Below are positions 1 through 7,628 of a stretch of DNA of 64,000 nucleotides, piece after piece. The notes beneath the pieces were generated by a model. It ran no database searches, was not told the origin of the DNA, and saw only the letters and a list, made by a program, of their open reading frames with translations. Each line of letters opens with the position of its first letter. Positions within the stretch are counted from its first letter, which is position 1. The stretch comes from Planctomycetota bacterium (GTDB lineage: Bacteria > Planctomycetota > PLA2): NCBI GenBank assembly GCA_021776785.1, contig JAJFFF010000050.1, positions 1 to 64,000 on the forward strand, read 5' to 3'. Made by a program: the position numbers and the translations under genes.

Positions 1-1
1 A

Positions 2-30
2 CGGCCCCGGATTCGTCCGGGGCCGCTTCT
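2..30 (+). terminator. Hairpin terminator of an upstream gene
   Basis: A perfect 10-base stem (2-11 with 16-25) closed by a TTCG tetraloop is followed by a short T-containing run. It most likely ends a gene lying before the window. The T tract is weak, so termination strength is uncertain. Confidence 0.6.
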
Positions 31-101
31 CATTTGGAACGTACGTAAGCCAGGGTTGCCGCGCTTTACGACAGCGGTAGGATGTTGGGCTTACCCAAGA
101 C

Positions 102-172
102 GGTGGCGTGGCCAAGTGGTAAGGCAATGGATTGCAAATCCATGATCCCCGGTTCAAATCCGGGCGCCACCT
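102..172 (+). tRNA. tRNA-Cys (GCA)
   Basis: The cloverleaf can be drawn by eye. The acceptor arm is GGTGGCG (102-108) paired with CGCCACC (165-171). The anticodon loop TTGCAAA (132-138) holds anticodon GCA at 134-136, and the T arm is CCGG-TTCAAAT-CCGG. The discriminator base is T at 172, the base expected for cysteine tRNAs. CCA is not encoded. Confidence 0.97.
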
Positions 173-299
173 CTCGATATCAGTCGTCTTAGAGGGAGCC
201 GGTTGGGATCCAGCTGGCCCCTCTGGCCGGCATTTGGGTGAGCTGCCAGAGTCACGCGAAGCTCCTTTTGAGCGGCGCCCGAGGCCGGTTTGCGACCCG

Positions 300-318
300 A
301 GAGACTCTCGGAGTCTCT
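300..318. repeat. Short perfect hairpin
   Basis: AGAGACTC (300-307) and GAGTCTCT (311-318) form a perfect 8-base stem with a TCG loop in the spacer between tRNA-Cys and the first protein gene. No T tract follows, so it is not a convincing terminator. It may lie in the leader of the next gene. Confidence 0.35.
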
Positions 319-366
319 TAAGGGAGCCCGGGCAAGAAAAATGTCTTGTCGGTCCCTCGTCGAATT

Positions 367-756
367 ATGAGAGGCACGACACGGGAGATTGATGTGGCAA
401 ATGCAACCGTCGCGTGGAGGAGTGACCTTCCTCTTACGTTCGGCTTCTTGGTCTATCGCGATTCCGAGATGTGGATGGCGCGCTCGGTGCTTACTTCGCA
501 CTTCGCGGCGGGTCCGACTCCAGACGAAGCGATTGACAGTCTCACGAAAGTCATCGACGCGTCGCTCAGAATGGCGCGCAAGCTAGAGATGACACCCGAC
601 GGCTGGGCCAAGCAGCAAAACCCCACGCGCCTTGACTATCTGCAGACGTTTATCACCGCGTGCGTGCGACAGAGCACAAAGCGCAACGTCTACGAGCTCT
701 CTGGCGGTGTTCGCGCGACGTCAGACGTTGCAGTGTTGAGCGTCAAGGCCGCGTAG
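367..756 (+). CDS. Hypothetical protein, HicB-like in outline
   Basis: This is a 129-residue soluble protein. Residues about 10-60 read like the compact beta-alpha fold of HicB-type antitoxins: a strand ending FLVYRDSEMW, then a strand, then a TPDEAIDSLTKVID helix. The remainder is basic and helical. I chose ATG 367; an in-frame TTG lies at 346. A second small frame begins five bases after the stop, which would suit a two-gene unit, but that partner does not look like HicA. Function is unassigned and the HicB resemblance is only by eye. Confidence 0.5.
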   Translation: MRGTTREIDVANATVAWRSDLPLTFGFLVYRDSEMWMARSVLTSHFAAGPTPDEAIDSLTKVIDASLRMARKLEMTPDGWAKQQNPTRLDYLQTFITACVRQSTKRNVYELSGGVRATSDVAVLSVKAA

Positions 757-760
757 CGCA

Positions 761-958
761 TTGCACGGCGAGCCTCGCTACAAGCCGGATGTCGTGGCGC
801 AAGCCTTCAAAGACAGCGCGGATGTGTCGGAGGTCGATGACAATGGCATCTTGACCTGCGCACGAACGGTGGGCCAAGAGATTCACATCGTTTCGTTCCA
901 GCGCACGGTCCCGTTCGGGTTCAACGAGCTGGTCGACCTCGCTTCACAGTTCGGATGA
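761..958 (+). CDS. Small hypothetical protein
   Basis: This is a 65-residue frame with a TTG start five bases after the preceding stop codon, so it is probably translated with it. It contains two hydrophobic strands (residues about 27-33 and 39-45) and an acidic middle. I recognise no family, and it lacks the Gly-Ser-His core of HicA toxins. It could be a genuine small partner or chance open frame. The following 195 bases up to 1153 hold no other gene I can support. Confidence 0.35.
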   Translation: MHGEPRYKPDVVAQAFKDSADVSEVDDNGILTCARTVGQEIHIVSFQRTVPFGFNELVDLASQFG

Positions 959-1153
959 ACCAGCGCCAAAGATCTCGGTGAATTCATGGAGCAGATTCGC
1001 GTGCGCGGCGCCGAGCTGCTCTAGATCATCCAAACACGTTAGCCTGTTCGCCTCCGTTAGGTCCGCCGTGATCTGCTCAGGCGGCGTGTTTGCGGCCGGA
1101 TCCAAGTTTGGCCCTCGCGCTCGTTCCCAGCAATTCTTAGGCTGGGCGCGTCG

Positions 1154-1501
1154 ATGTATTACGCAATAAAGGTCGCGATTTCGGCGGCGCTCATCGTTTT
1201 GATTTCGGAAGCCGGAAAGCGCCATACGTTTTTGGGCGCGCTCCTCGCTTCGATTCCGCTCGTGTCCGTTTTGGCCATGGTGTGGCTCTATCACGACACC
1301 AAGGATGCCGCGCGGGTCAGCGCGCTCTCGACGGGCGTGTTTTGGCTCGTGCTGCCTTCGCTTGCGCTGTTTTTGGTGCTGCCCCTGTTATTGCGACAAG
1401 GCCTGCACTTCTACCTCAGCTTGGCCATCTCGATCGCCGTGACGATTGGGTGCTACGCCGCGATGATCAAGGTGCTCGCGCTGTTTGACGTCAAGTTGTA
1501 G
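1154..1501 (+). CDS. DUF3147 family membrane protein
   Basis: A 115-residue integral membrane protein with about four hydrophobic helices. The opening MYYAIKVAISAALIVLISEAG, the following LGALLASIPLVSVLAM and a YHDTKD loop after the second helix match the DUF3147 family as I remember it. That family has no established function. Its 3' end overlaps the end of the convergent START-like gene by 11 bases. Confidence 0.75.
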   Translation: MYYAIKVAISAALIVLISEAGKRHTFLGALLASIPLVSVLAMVWLYHDTKDAARVSALSTGVFWLVLPSLALFLVLPLLLRQGLHFYLSLAISIAVTIGCYAAMIKVLALFDVKL

Positions 1502-2027
1502 CGGCGTCGGCTTGGAGTGTTTTGCCCAGTCGCGCGACGTAGTGGTCCACGCCTCTTTGGACGCCGTTGGTCAGCTTGATCAGCACGCGAAAGATCGGCG
1601 CGTGCCACGTGCCGAGGTTGACCTTGGTCGCGCTTTCGATCGTGAGCTGGGTCCCTACTTCGGTCGCCTGCAACGAATACTTCCAACGCGCCGTCATCGG
1701 GACGACCAAGTCTTCCAACGTACGGATCAGCGTCGACGGCTCCTCGCTACGTTCGGTCTTGATGCGCGTGTTGGATGAGCCTATGTCTTCGACCCACATC
1801 GGCCCGGGCGCGTCGCTCTCGGTCTCTTCGATCTCTACGCCGCGTGTCATGCCGCCGCCCATGGGATGGCGACGAAAATCCGCGATCGCGTTCCACACGT
1901 CTTGGGGCGGGTGGGGAAGTTCGACGGATGTGTGCGCGGCGAAGTCCCCCGACAAGAAGCGTCCGATGATCGAGATCAAAACGAAAAGGCCGACGAGGCA
2001 GCCCAACACAATGAGCACGGTGGTCAT
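1491..2027 (-). CDS. SRPBCC/START-like protein with membrane anchor
   Basis: A 178-residue protein. One hydrophobic helix (residues 3-24) is followed by an SRPBCC (polyketide cyclase/START-like) fold: the opening motif HPPQDVWNAIADFRRHP, a central beta sheet and a long C-terminal helix ending VDHYVARLGKTLQ. The fold usually binds a hydrophobic ligand, but nothing here tells which. The anchor suggests a membrane-facing soluble domain. A short dyad with a TACANNTGTA core lies just upstream of the ATG. Confidence 0.75.
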   Translation of the reverse strand: MTTVLIVLGCLVGLFVLISIIGRFLSGDFAAHTSVELPHPPQDVWNAIADFRRHPMGGGMTRGVEIEETESDAPGPMWVEDIGSSNTRIKTERSEEPSTLIRTLEDLVVPMTARWKYSLQATEVGTQLTIESATKVNLGTWHAPIFRVLIKLTNGVQRGVDHYVARLGKTLQADAATT

Positions 2028-2037
2028 GGCGAAATTC

Positions 2038-2047
2038 TACAACTGTA
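2038..2047. promoter_or_regulatory. Possible BlaI/CopY-type operator
   Basis: TACAACTGTA fits the TACANNTGTA operator core of BlaI/MecI/CopY repressors. It lies inside a slightly longer dyad (TTCTAC-AACT-GTAGAA, 2035-2050), 10 bases upstream of the START-like gene's ATG. One such site could occur by chance in a window of this size, so this is only a candidate. Confidence 0.3.
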
Positions 2048-2223
2048 GAACTTAGAGGCCAAGTTTTGCGCAACAGTCCCTGGGACAGAGTGGCGACCCC
2101 GCCGAAGCGGAGCCGCCGTCCTCTACGCTACACGAAGATAAATAGGTGCTGGACGCACCACGCGCACGCCCAGTTGAGAGGAGAGGTTGTGGTCGAAGGC
2201 GCCATGCCGGAAGGCTCGGTTGT

Positions 2224-2355
2224 CCCGCCTACGCCAAGGCTTCGGCGACCGGAAGGCGTGGGGTCCGAGGCGCCTCTGTGGTTTGGCTGCCGGGTGGGCT
2301 CCGTCCGGTTGTCGTTGTGTGTACGCACAACCCCGCCTACGCCAAGGCTTCGGCG
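2224..2355 (+). repeat. Two copies of a 24-base dispersed-type repeat
   Basis: An identical 24-base segment occurs at 2224-2247 and 2332-2355. Its core is CCTACGCCAAGGCTTCGGCG. In one frame it reads PAYAKASA, a string I recognise from spurious protein annotations over intergenic repeats in many uncultivated bacterial genomes. It is not protein coding here. Confidence 0.75.
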
Positions 2356-2403
2356 GGTCGTTCTCGCTTTGCGAGAACGAGGCCTCATTCGTCGAACGCA
2401 AAC

Positions 2404-2642
2404 CGCGGCCCCAAAGCCAGAGGCATCGCCGGGCGTCCGACTCCTGGCACCGAAAGATCGAACGTCAAGCTCCAACATCGTCAGATGTTGGGCCAAAAGA
2501 CACAGCACCGTCAGGTGCTGGGCCAAAAGACAACTGCACGCATCAGTCGCGGCCCCAAAGCCAGAGGCATCGCCGCGCGTCCGACTCCTGGCACCGAAAG
2601 ATCGAACGTCAAGCTCCAACATCGTCAGATGTTGGGCCAAAA
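2404..2642 (+). repeat. 95-base direct repeat, two copies
   Basis: Copies at 2404-2498 and 2548-2642 differ at a single base (GCCGGGCGT against GCCGCGCGT) and start 144 bases apart. Each begins CGCGGCCCCAAAGCCAGAGG and ends with a GTCA-loop hairpin plus GGCCAAAA. The near-identity implies recent duplication or homogenisation. Confidence 0.9.
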
Positions 2643-2675
2643 ACATTGTTCGAGCGTCAACATCGTCAGATGTTG
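2473..2675. repeat. Four GTCA-loop hairpins with paired stem changes
   Basis: Perfect 7-base stems with a GTCA loop lie at 2473-2490, 2617-2634 and 2658-2675 (CAACATC/GATGTTG) and at 2503-2520 (CAGCACC/GGTGCTG). The last differs at two positions in each arm and stays fully paired. Related elements flank the FkbM gene near 20650 and 22063. Confidence 0.85.
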
Positions 2676-2841
2676 AAGCGACGAACACGCCGGGCGTCTC
2701 ACGCGAAGAACACGGGATCGGTGTGTGAGAAGACCGCCTGCGAAAAAAGCTACGGAAAGCACGACGGAAATTGTTCGTGATCATGGGATACGCAGGGCTT
2801 ACTGAGGGCGTTTCGACGCCCGGCACAACTCATCCTATAGG

Positions 2842-2876
2842 CGCCCGTTACGCCGTTGCGACATAGCTAACGGGCG
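2842..2876. repeat. Inverted repeat upstream of lectin gene
   Basis: CGCCCGTTA (2842-2850) and TAACGGGCG (2868-2876) form a 9-base stem with a 17-base loop, ending 22 bases before the ATG at 2899. It could be a terminator remnant of the repeat block or a leader structure. Confidence 0.4.
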
Positions 2877-2898
2877 TTTGCGCTACGATCAGTGCGTC

Positions 2899-3948
2899 AT
2901 GCGAATCGTTGCGATGCTGCTCACGATCTCCGCGCTTTTACAAAGCGAAGATTCGACCTGGATTTTGGAGCGCGGCACGCAAACCGAGGACGTGACATTT
3001 GTGAAGCGGCGCTTGTCCCTGCGTACGCCGTACGGCCGTTTGGTCGTGCCCGCGGCCGCGGTGCGTCGCCTCGTTTACGACGGCCAAAAACAGGTCACGC
3101 TCACGACCTGGACCGATCGTCTGCACGGGCGACTGGAGCATCCGCTCGATCTCGCGATCGCGTTCCGCGTGACGACGATCGCACTTACGGACACGAAGCT
3201 GCGCATCACGGCGCGGCGCGGGCGACGTCCCCGCAGCGACGAGAAACACCGCTTCTTGCGGATCCGCGGTGGCATGCGCGTCCTGCTTAGGGGAACCGAC
3301 AACGTTGTGACGTTGCACACCAAGTACGGCGAGTTGCAGTTCGGCATGCGCGACGTGGAATCGCTGACCCGCACAAAAGACGGCGTACGGATTCGTACGA
3401 GCAAAAGTGAATGGATCGGCAAGCTCGACGCAGCGTCGGTGCAAGTGCGAACGGCGTACGGCGCCCTCGCCGTTCCCGCCCAAGCGATCGTCGGCATCGA
3501 CTCCGGTCCGACGCTTCGCCCCGGCGCCGTGATTGACGATCAGTATCTCGTCGTCGCCACCAAGACCGTGGGCGAGCGGCGCTACGCGGTGGTCAAGCGC
3601 GACGACGGTATGACGTGGAACGAAGCCGCCGCCCTCGCGCGCAAAATCGACGGCCATCTGGCAACCATTCGCAACCGCCAAGAGCTCGACGTATTGCTCG
3701 CGCTTGCGCAGACGCATAGCCGCACCGCGTGGATCGGGCTTAGCGACGCCGGTGTCGAAGGAAAGTGGCATTGGCACTCGGGTGCGGAAGACACGTTTCG
3801 CCATTGGCACCCCGGCGAGCCCAACAACGTCGGGGCCCAGGGCGAGGATTTCGCCGAGATGTACCTACAAGGGTTGCGCGCCGGAACGTGGAACGACACC
3901 GAAGTCACACGGCGCATCGAAACCTGCATCATCGAGTTGCGCCACTAG
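2899..3948 (+). CDS. Secreted protein with C-terminal C-type lectin domain
   Basis: 349 residues. An N-terminal hydrophobic stretch (MRIVAMLLTISALLQS) looks like a short signal peptide. Residues about 30-215 contain repeated short beta units of the type 'RTPYGRLVVPAAAVRRLV', 'HTKYGELQFGMRDVESL' and 'RTAYGALAVPAQAIVGI'. Residues about 225-349 are a C-type lectin fold: MTWNEAAALARKIDGHLATI, WIGLSD, a GEPNN loop with E307-P308-N309, and W331-N332-D333. EPN plus WND are the calcium and sugar ligands of mannose-type lectins. I infer an exported carbohydrate-binding or surface-recognition protein. ATG 2899 is preferred over the upstream TTG at 2878 because it opens directly into the signal peptide. 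Confidence 0.85.
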   Translation: MRIVAMLLTISALLQSEDSTWILERGTQTEDVTFVKRRLSLRTPYGRLVVPAAAVRRLVYDGQKQVTLTTWTDRLHGRLEHPLDLAIAFRVTTIALTDTKLRITARRGRRPRSDEKHRFLRIRGGMRVLLRGTDNVVTLHTKYGELQFGMRDVESLTRTKDGVRIRTSKSEWIGKLDAASVQVRTAYGALAVPAQAIVGIDSGPTLRPGAVIDDQYLVVATKTVGERRYAVVKRDDGMTWNEAAALARKIDGHLATIRNRQELDVLLALAQTHSRTAWIGLSDAGVEGKWHWHSGAEDTFRHWHPGEPNNVGAQGEDFAEMYLQGLRAGTWNDTEVTRRIETCIIELRH

Positions 3949-3967
3949 GCCCGAGAACACGCGTCCG

Positions 3968-4399
3968 CTATTCGACTTTGACGAGTTCCACTTCGAAGAT
4001 GAGATCGGAGTGGGCGGGGATGCCCTGTTGTGCGCGTCCGCCGTACGCGAGGTGCGACGGAATCTCCAAGCGGCGCTTGCCGCCCTCGCGCATGCCCGGA
4101 ATGCCGATCACCCAGCCGTCGATGAGGCTGCCTTTTTGGAGCATCTGCGTGAACGGTTTGCCGGGCCCGTCGTGCGAGCTTTGCACCTTGCGTCCATTGG
4201 TGAGCCACAGCGTGTAGTGCGCTGTGATGCGGTTTCCGCGCTGGGCCTCTTTCCCGGTGCCGACCACTATGTCTTTGCGCACGACGGTGCGCATGCCGAT
4301 TCGATCCGCGGCCGACTCGTCGCTCTCGAGCGGGTCCTCGGCGGGTCGGCAACCGGTGATCATGATGGTGAGCAAAAGCAGCATCCCAGCGTGTCGCAT
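3968..4399 (-). CDS. FKBP-type peptidyl-prolyl isomerase, lipoprotein
   Basis: 143 residues. The start at 4399 opens a lipoprotein signal (MRHAGMLLLLTIMITGC, lipobox ITGC). An FKBP domain follows: ITAHYTLWLTNGRKVQSS, PFTQMLQKGSLIDGWVIGI, GMREGGKRRLEIPSHLAYGGR and a closing LIFEVELVKVE. These are the family's substrate-pocket segments. The protein should be lipid-anchored outside the cytoplasmic membrane, acting as a proline isomerase or folding helper. It converges on the lectin gene with a 19-base gap. Confidence 0.93.
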   Translation of the reverse strand: MRHAGMLLLLTIMITGCRPAEDPLESDESAADRIGMRTVVRKDIVVGTGKEAQRGNRITAHYTLWLTNGRKVQSSHDGPGKPFTQMLQKGSLIDGWVIGIPGMREGGKRRLEIPSHLAYGGRAQQGIPAHSDLIFEVELVKVE

Positions 4400-4549
4400 G
4401 CCGCCACCATACCGCGAGTGGAGCGGGTTGCGAAACGAGATCGTCTCCTTCGGGGGACACCTAAACCACCGCGTGCGTGGCCGCGGGGCCGGGAGAGTTG
4501 GGCCGCGACTGGCGAACGACCCCACTCCGAACCGATTTACAGAAGTGTT

Positions 4550-4897
4550 ATGCGAACTCGTCTCCTCACATCATTGCGCTGCCCCAACGACCGTTTCGGA
4601 GACATGAGGCTTTTCGGTGTGCGCGTGCGGCGCTTTGATGCCGTGTTGCGCAACGTCGCGGAAGCCGACATGCGACCCGATGACGAAGTCCTAGAAGGCG
4701 TGTTGTTGTCGCGCGCCGGTCGCGCGTACCCGATCGCGCAAGGCCACAGTTTGCTCGTCCGCGATGCGAACGCGGATTCGGAGCGCCACATCCGATTGCT
4801 GATGCGCATGCGCGCCGACTGCCCATGGGGCGTGCGCCGCGCCATCGATGCGACGGTCGAGCGATTGTTGAATCGCCGCCGTTACTCCTGCGCTTAA
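4550..4897 (+). CDS. Trm112-like small protein lacking zinc cysteines
   Basis: 115 residues. The order of features recalls Trm112/UPF0434 zinc-ribbon proteins: LTSLRCPNDRFGDMRL, then EGVLLSRAGRAYPIAQGHSLLV, then a helical tail. In the family the equivalents are LxCPxC, 'EGxLxCxxCxxxYPIxxGIPxL'. Only one of the expected cysteines (in RCPN) remains, so metal binding is doubtful. The tail (RHIRLLMRMRADCPWGVRRAI) is basic. Its stop overlaps the end of the convergent UDP-glucuronate decarboxylase gene by four bases. The Trm112 link is inferred from pattern only. Confidence 0.55.
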   Translation: MRTRLLTSLRCPNDRFGDMRLFGVRVRRFDAVLRNVAEADMRPDDEVLEGVLLSRAGRAYPIAQGHSLLVRDANADSERHIRLLMRMRADCPWGVRRAIDATVERLLNRRRYSCA

Positions 4898-5838
4898 CGA
4901 ACGGAAACGCGCCCGGCGATGTCCTCAATCGTGGCGCGCAACCCTTCGTCTAAGCTCACGGTCGGGCGCCATCCGAGCTGCTCTTGAGCGCGCGCGATGT
5001 CGGGTCGCCGTCGCACCGGATCGTCTTCGGGCAGCGGGCCATGCACCAGTTCGCTCTTGGACGCGGTCAGTGCGAGGACGCGCGCGGCGAGTCCGCGGAT
5101 CGTGACTTCGGTCGGATTGCCGAGGTTGACCGGTTCTTTCACGTCGGCCTCCATCAGGCGGACGAGGCCCTCGACCAAATCGGTCACGAAGCAAAAGCTG
5201 CGCGTCTGTCCGCCGTCGCCGAAGAGACGAATGGGCTTGCCCTGCAACGCGGCGCAAACGAAGTTGGACACGACTCGCCCGTCGTCAAGGCGGAGGCGCG
5301 GCCCGTACGTGTTGAAGATGCGCGCGATGCGGATGTCGGTGGCGAACTGGCGGCGGTAGTCGCAAAACAACGTTTCGGCGACCCGTTTTCCTTCGTCGTA
5401 ACACGACCGCGGCCCGATCGGGTTGACGTGCCCCCAATACGATTCGCGTTGCGGGTGCTCTTGCGGATCGCCATAGATCTCGCTTGTCGAGGCGAGCAGC
5501 ACGCGCGCGCCGCTTGCGCGGGCCGCGTCCAAAGCGTGGATCGAGCCCAGCACATTGGTGCGCACGGTCGCGACGGGGTCTTTGCGGTAGTGCACCGGCG
5601 AGGCGGGACACGCCAAGTGATAGATGCGGTCGAAGTTCGTTTGCGGCAGCGGGTCTTGCACGTTGTGTTCGATCAGTCGAAACGCTTCGTGCGTGCGCAG
5701 GGGGGCGACGTTCTCGGCGGCGCCGGATGAGAAGTTGTCGAGACACGTCACCGCGTGCCCGTCCTGCAGCAAGCGCTCGCAAAGGTGCGACCCAATCAGA
5801 CCTGCTCCGCCTGTGACCAACACCTGCTGCCCTCGCAT
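4894..5838 (-). CDS. UDP-glucuronate decarboxylase (UDP-xylose synthase)
   Basis: 314 residues, an extended SDR of the NAD-dependent epimerase/dehydratase family. The nucleotide site is TGGAGLIGSH (9-18). The catalytic pair is Y147 and K151 in CYDEGKR, with a TSEIYGDP segment before it and RIFNTYGPR after it. The residues HLACPASPVHY and YDEGKR are characteristic of UDP-glucuronic acid decarboxylases, which make UDP-xylose for surface polysaccharides. The enzyme should be cytosolic. No other sugar-nucleotide genes are adjacent. Confidence 0.9.
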   Translation of the reverse strand: MRGQQVLVTGGAGLIGSHLCERLLQDGHAVTCLDNFSSGAAENVAPLRTHEAFRLIEHNVQDPLPQTNFDRIYHLACPASPVHYRKDPVATVRTNVLGSIHALDAARASGARVLLASTSEIYGDPQEHPQRESYWGHVNPIGPRSCYDEGKRVAETLFCDYRRQFATDIRIARIFNTYGPRLRLDDGRVVSNFVCAALQGKPIRLFGDGGQTRSFCFVTDLVEGLVRLMEADVKEPVNLGNPTEVTIRGLAARVLALTASKSELVHGPLPEDDPVRRRPDIARAQEQLGWRPTVSLDEGLRATIEDIAGRVSVR

Positions 5839-5897
5839 AGCCGCTCAGTGTAGCCATGCGCGCGAATACCCGGCGCGAGGTCGCGGTACCGGTCGTC

Positions 5898-6131
5898 ATG
5901 GCTGTATTTCGACACTTGCGGCGTATCGAACGAACCTTGAACCGAGTCAACCGAATGCCGCGACGGCGCCATGGGGACCGGAGTGGAGACACGCCGGTCG
6001 GGCCGCCGTTGATTCGGGGACGTGGGCGTCGCCGCCGCCGCCGTTTCGCACCCGGGCCGGCGCCGTGGGCCTGGACGGTTGCGATCTTCAGTGTGGTCTT
6101 GCTGGTCGTTGTGATCTTGCGCGCCGCGTAA
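5898..6131 (+). CDS. Small Arg-rich protein with C-terminal membrane helix
   Basis: 77 residues. A strongly basic N-terminal two thirds (including GRGRRRRRRF) is followed by one hydrophobic helix, WAWTVAIFSVVLLVVVILRAA, at the very end, giving a tail-anchored layout. It is divergent from the UDP-glucuronate decarboxylase gene. An in-frame ATG also exists at 5856. No family is recognised, and it could be a chance frame in GC-rich sequence, though the clean terminal helix argues for a gene. Confidence 0.45.
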   Translation: MAVFRHLRRIERTLNRVNRMPRRRHGDRSGDTPVGPPLIRGRGRRRRRRFAPGPAPWAWTVAIFSVVLLVVVILRAA

Positions 6132-6151
6132 GCGCACCTCTCCGCCAAAAC

Positions 6152-7081
6152 CTAGGGTTGCGGCGCAAACATCGCGCGTGCGCGTTCGCGGGACGTATCC
6201 TCGGCGTAGCCCGCGAACACGGTTTGAAAGTCAGCGCGCACCTGAGCCTGCCGCTGCCGCAAGCTCGCGCCCAGGCGCTGTGTCGCCGCCACGGCCGCCG
6301 CGTGTTCAGGGCCCAGCTCCGCCGCGGCGCGTTCCATCGCCTCGCGGTGTACGGCGAGGTCGTTAAAGTCGCCGAGACAATCCTGCAGGCGCTTGAGCGT
6401 CTTGATTTGGGCGCCGATCGTTTTGCGCGGGAACAACGTGCGCGCAAACTCCATGAGGTAGCGGAGCTTTTTGGCGACCAAGCGCAGTTCATGAACGCGC
6501 GCGTCGGGCGTCGCGTCCGTAATCGCGCCGCCGTCACGCAGAATCTTCTTATGGAGGCGCCAGATGCGCGCCGCGGCGTACTCCTCGATCACGCGCCGTG
6601 CATGACGCGCGCGCGGACGTTGCGGCGGCGGCCGCTCGAGAAACGTCGCCCACCACTGCAGCCAATCGCGAAAGCGCGCCGATTGCAGCACGCGGACCAA
6701 CGCCGCTTGGTGGTGCTCTTGGCGACTCTTCAAGTACGCCAGGAGCGGGTCGAGATCGTCGTTGGTAGCTTCGTCGAGGTCGCGGCGATATCGATCGATT
6801 TTTTGCAACAACACGTCGTAGTCGCGCGTCGGCCCCGTGACCTGGCCCAGCCACCTAAATTCCTGCTTCGCGCGCTTCGTCGTCGCCTCGGGGAACACCC
6901 CTTTGAATTGCGCCAAGGCCGCGCGCGTCCGGCGCACGGCGACGCGGAGGTCGTGTAAGAACTCGGGATCGAGCCCTTGCTGGGCGCCGTCGGTGTTGGC
7001 GTGAATCGCTGCTAGCAGCTGTTTGCCGATGACCTTGACCGCGCTGTCGGCGCGCATGCCGGGCTGCAAAGGAATGCTCAT
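6152..7081 (-). CDS. CHAD domain protein
   Basis: 309 residues forming an all-helical CHAD (conserved histidine alpha-helical) domain. Hallmarks are EFLHDLRVAVRRTRAALAQF near residue 40, TRDYDVLLQKI, HELRLVAKKLRYLMEF and LQDCLGDFNDLAVHRE. CHAD domains have conserved His and basic residues and bind polyphosphate. Many are associated with polyphosphate granules or fused to CYTH domains; this one stands alone. I infer a cytoplasmic polyphosphate-binding protein. Confidence 0.9.
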   Translation of the reverse strand: MSIPLQPGMRADSAVKVIGKQLLAAIHANTDGAQQGLDPEFLHDLRVAVRRTRAALAQFKGVFPEATTKRAKQEFRWLGQVTGPTRDYDVLLQKIDRYRRDLDEATNDDLDPLLAYLKSRQEHHQAALVRVLQSARFRDWLQWWATFLERPPPQRPRARHARRVIEEYAAARIWRLHKKILRDGGAITDATPDARVHELRLVAKKLRYLMEFARTLFPRKTIGAQIKTLKRLQDCLGDFNDLAVHREAMERAAAELGPEHAAAVAATQRLGASLRQRQAQVRADFQTVFAGYAEDTSRERARAMFAPQP

Positions 7082-7204
7082 CGGTGCGCCGGCGCCTCAG
7101 CGTTGCACGTTCGCGACGGCGTCGCTAGGCGAGAGGTAGCCTGCGTGCGGTCGGATGCGGCTCCGCCGCGCGCCTTCGGTGCGCCGGCCATTCTCCGACC
7201 GACC

Positions 7205-7582
7205 CTAGTGGTGGTCGGCGGTTTGGGGCCGGAAGTGACGCTCGTTGTTCCAGTTGCTTAGGTACGCGATCACACACATCGAGAGAACGAGCGGGACCGC
7301 GGCGCCGAGGATCGACTTGTTCGGTGAATCGAACGCCAGCACGAACTGGATCGACAACACCATGAACCCGCACAGCACGCCGACGCTCAAGAGCGTGTAC
7401 GCCCAGCCCTGCTTCATGATGAAGCCGACGCCGGTCGCGATCGTGACCAGCGCGTAGAGCAGGATGAACGCCTTGTAGAACACGTTCGCATCCATCGCGA
7501 ACATGTCGGAAATGCGGAGGAGACCGAGGACCACGACGACAACGCCGATGACCACAACCAGGGTGTTGTTGAGCGAACTCAC
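7205..7582 (-). CDS. Small multi-pass membrane protein
   Basis: 125 residues from a GTG start that opens MSSLNNTLVVVIGVVVVVLG. Four hydrophobic helices are visible (about 7-22, 32-54, 60-80, 90-110), with a polar, His-rich end (NNERHFRPQTADHH). An in-frame ATG upstream would add a basic stretch unlike a leader. It is divergent from the 7629 gene, with 46 bases between the starts. No family is recognised. Confidence 0.65.
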   Translation of the reverse strand: MSSLNNTLVVVIGVVVVVLGLLRISDMFAMDANVFYKAFILLYALVTIATGVGFIMKQGWAYTLLSVGVLCGFMVLSIQFVLAFDSPNKSILGAAVPLVLSMCVIAYLSNWNNERHFRPQTADHH

Positions 7583-7628
7583 GCCGCCATAATATCCGGG
7601 GGCTGGACGGCGGCAATAATCTGGGGAA

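Larger units (their letters stand above)
2051..2898. other. Gene-free repeat block
   Basis: About 850 bases with no supportable gene. Open frames exist on both strands, but they merely translate repeats. Contents in order: two copies of a 24-base repeat, a perfect GTTCTCGC-TTT-GCGAGAAC hairpin (2360-2378), two 95-base direct repeats, four 18-base GTCA-loop hairpins, and an inverted repeat just before the lectin gene (2842-2876). Confidence 0.8.

Noticed and set aside
132..501. Open frames over tRNA-Cys and its spacer on both strands
   Set aside because: They translate the tRNA and spacer, with no protein character.
2404..2675. CRISPR array
   Set aside because: The repeats are 95 bases, only two copies, with hairpins and irregular spacing; no cas genes are in the window.
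2066..2826. Open frames over the repeat block on both strands, up to 232 residues
   Set aside because: They are low-complexity translations of direct repeats and hairpins and read different, unrelated proteins in each frame.
3704..4549. Upstream part of a 397-residue plus-strand frame
   Set aside because: It runs through the lectin gene end and antisense to the FKBP gene; only the part from ATG 4550 looks like a real protein.
5624..6958. A 444-residue frame antisense to the UDP-glucuronate decarboxylase and CHAD genes
   Set aside because: Both minus-strand genes have clear domains; the plus frame is Arg/Ala-rich shadow.
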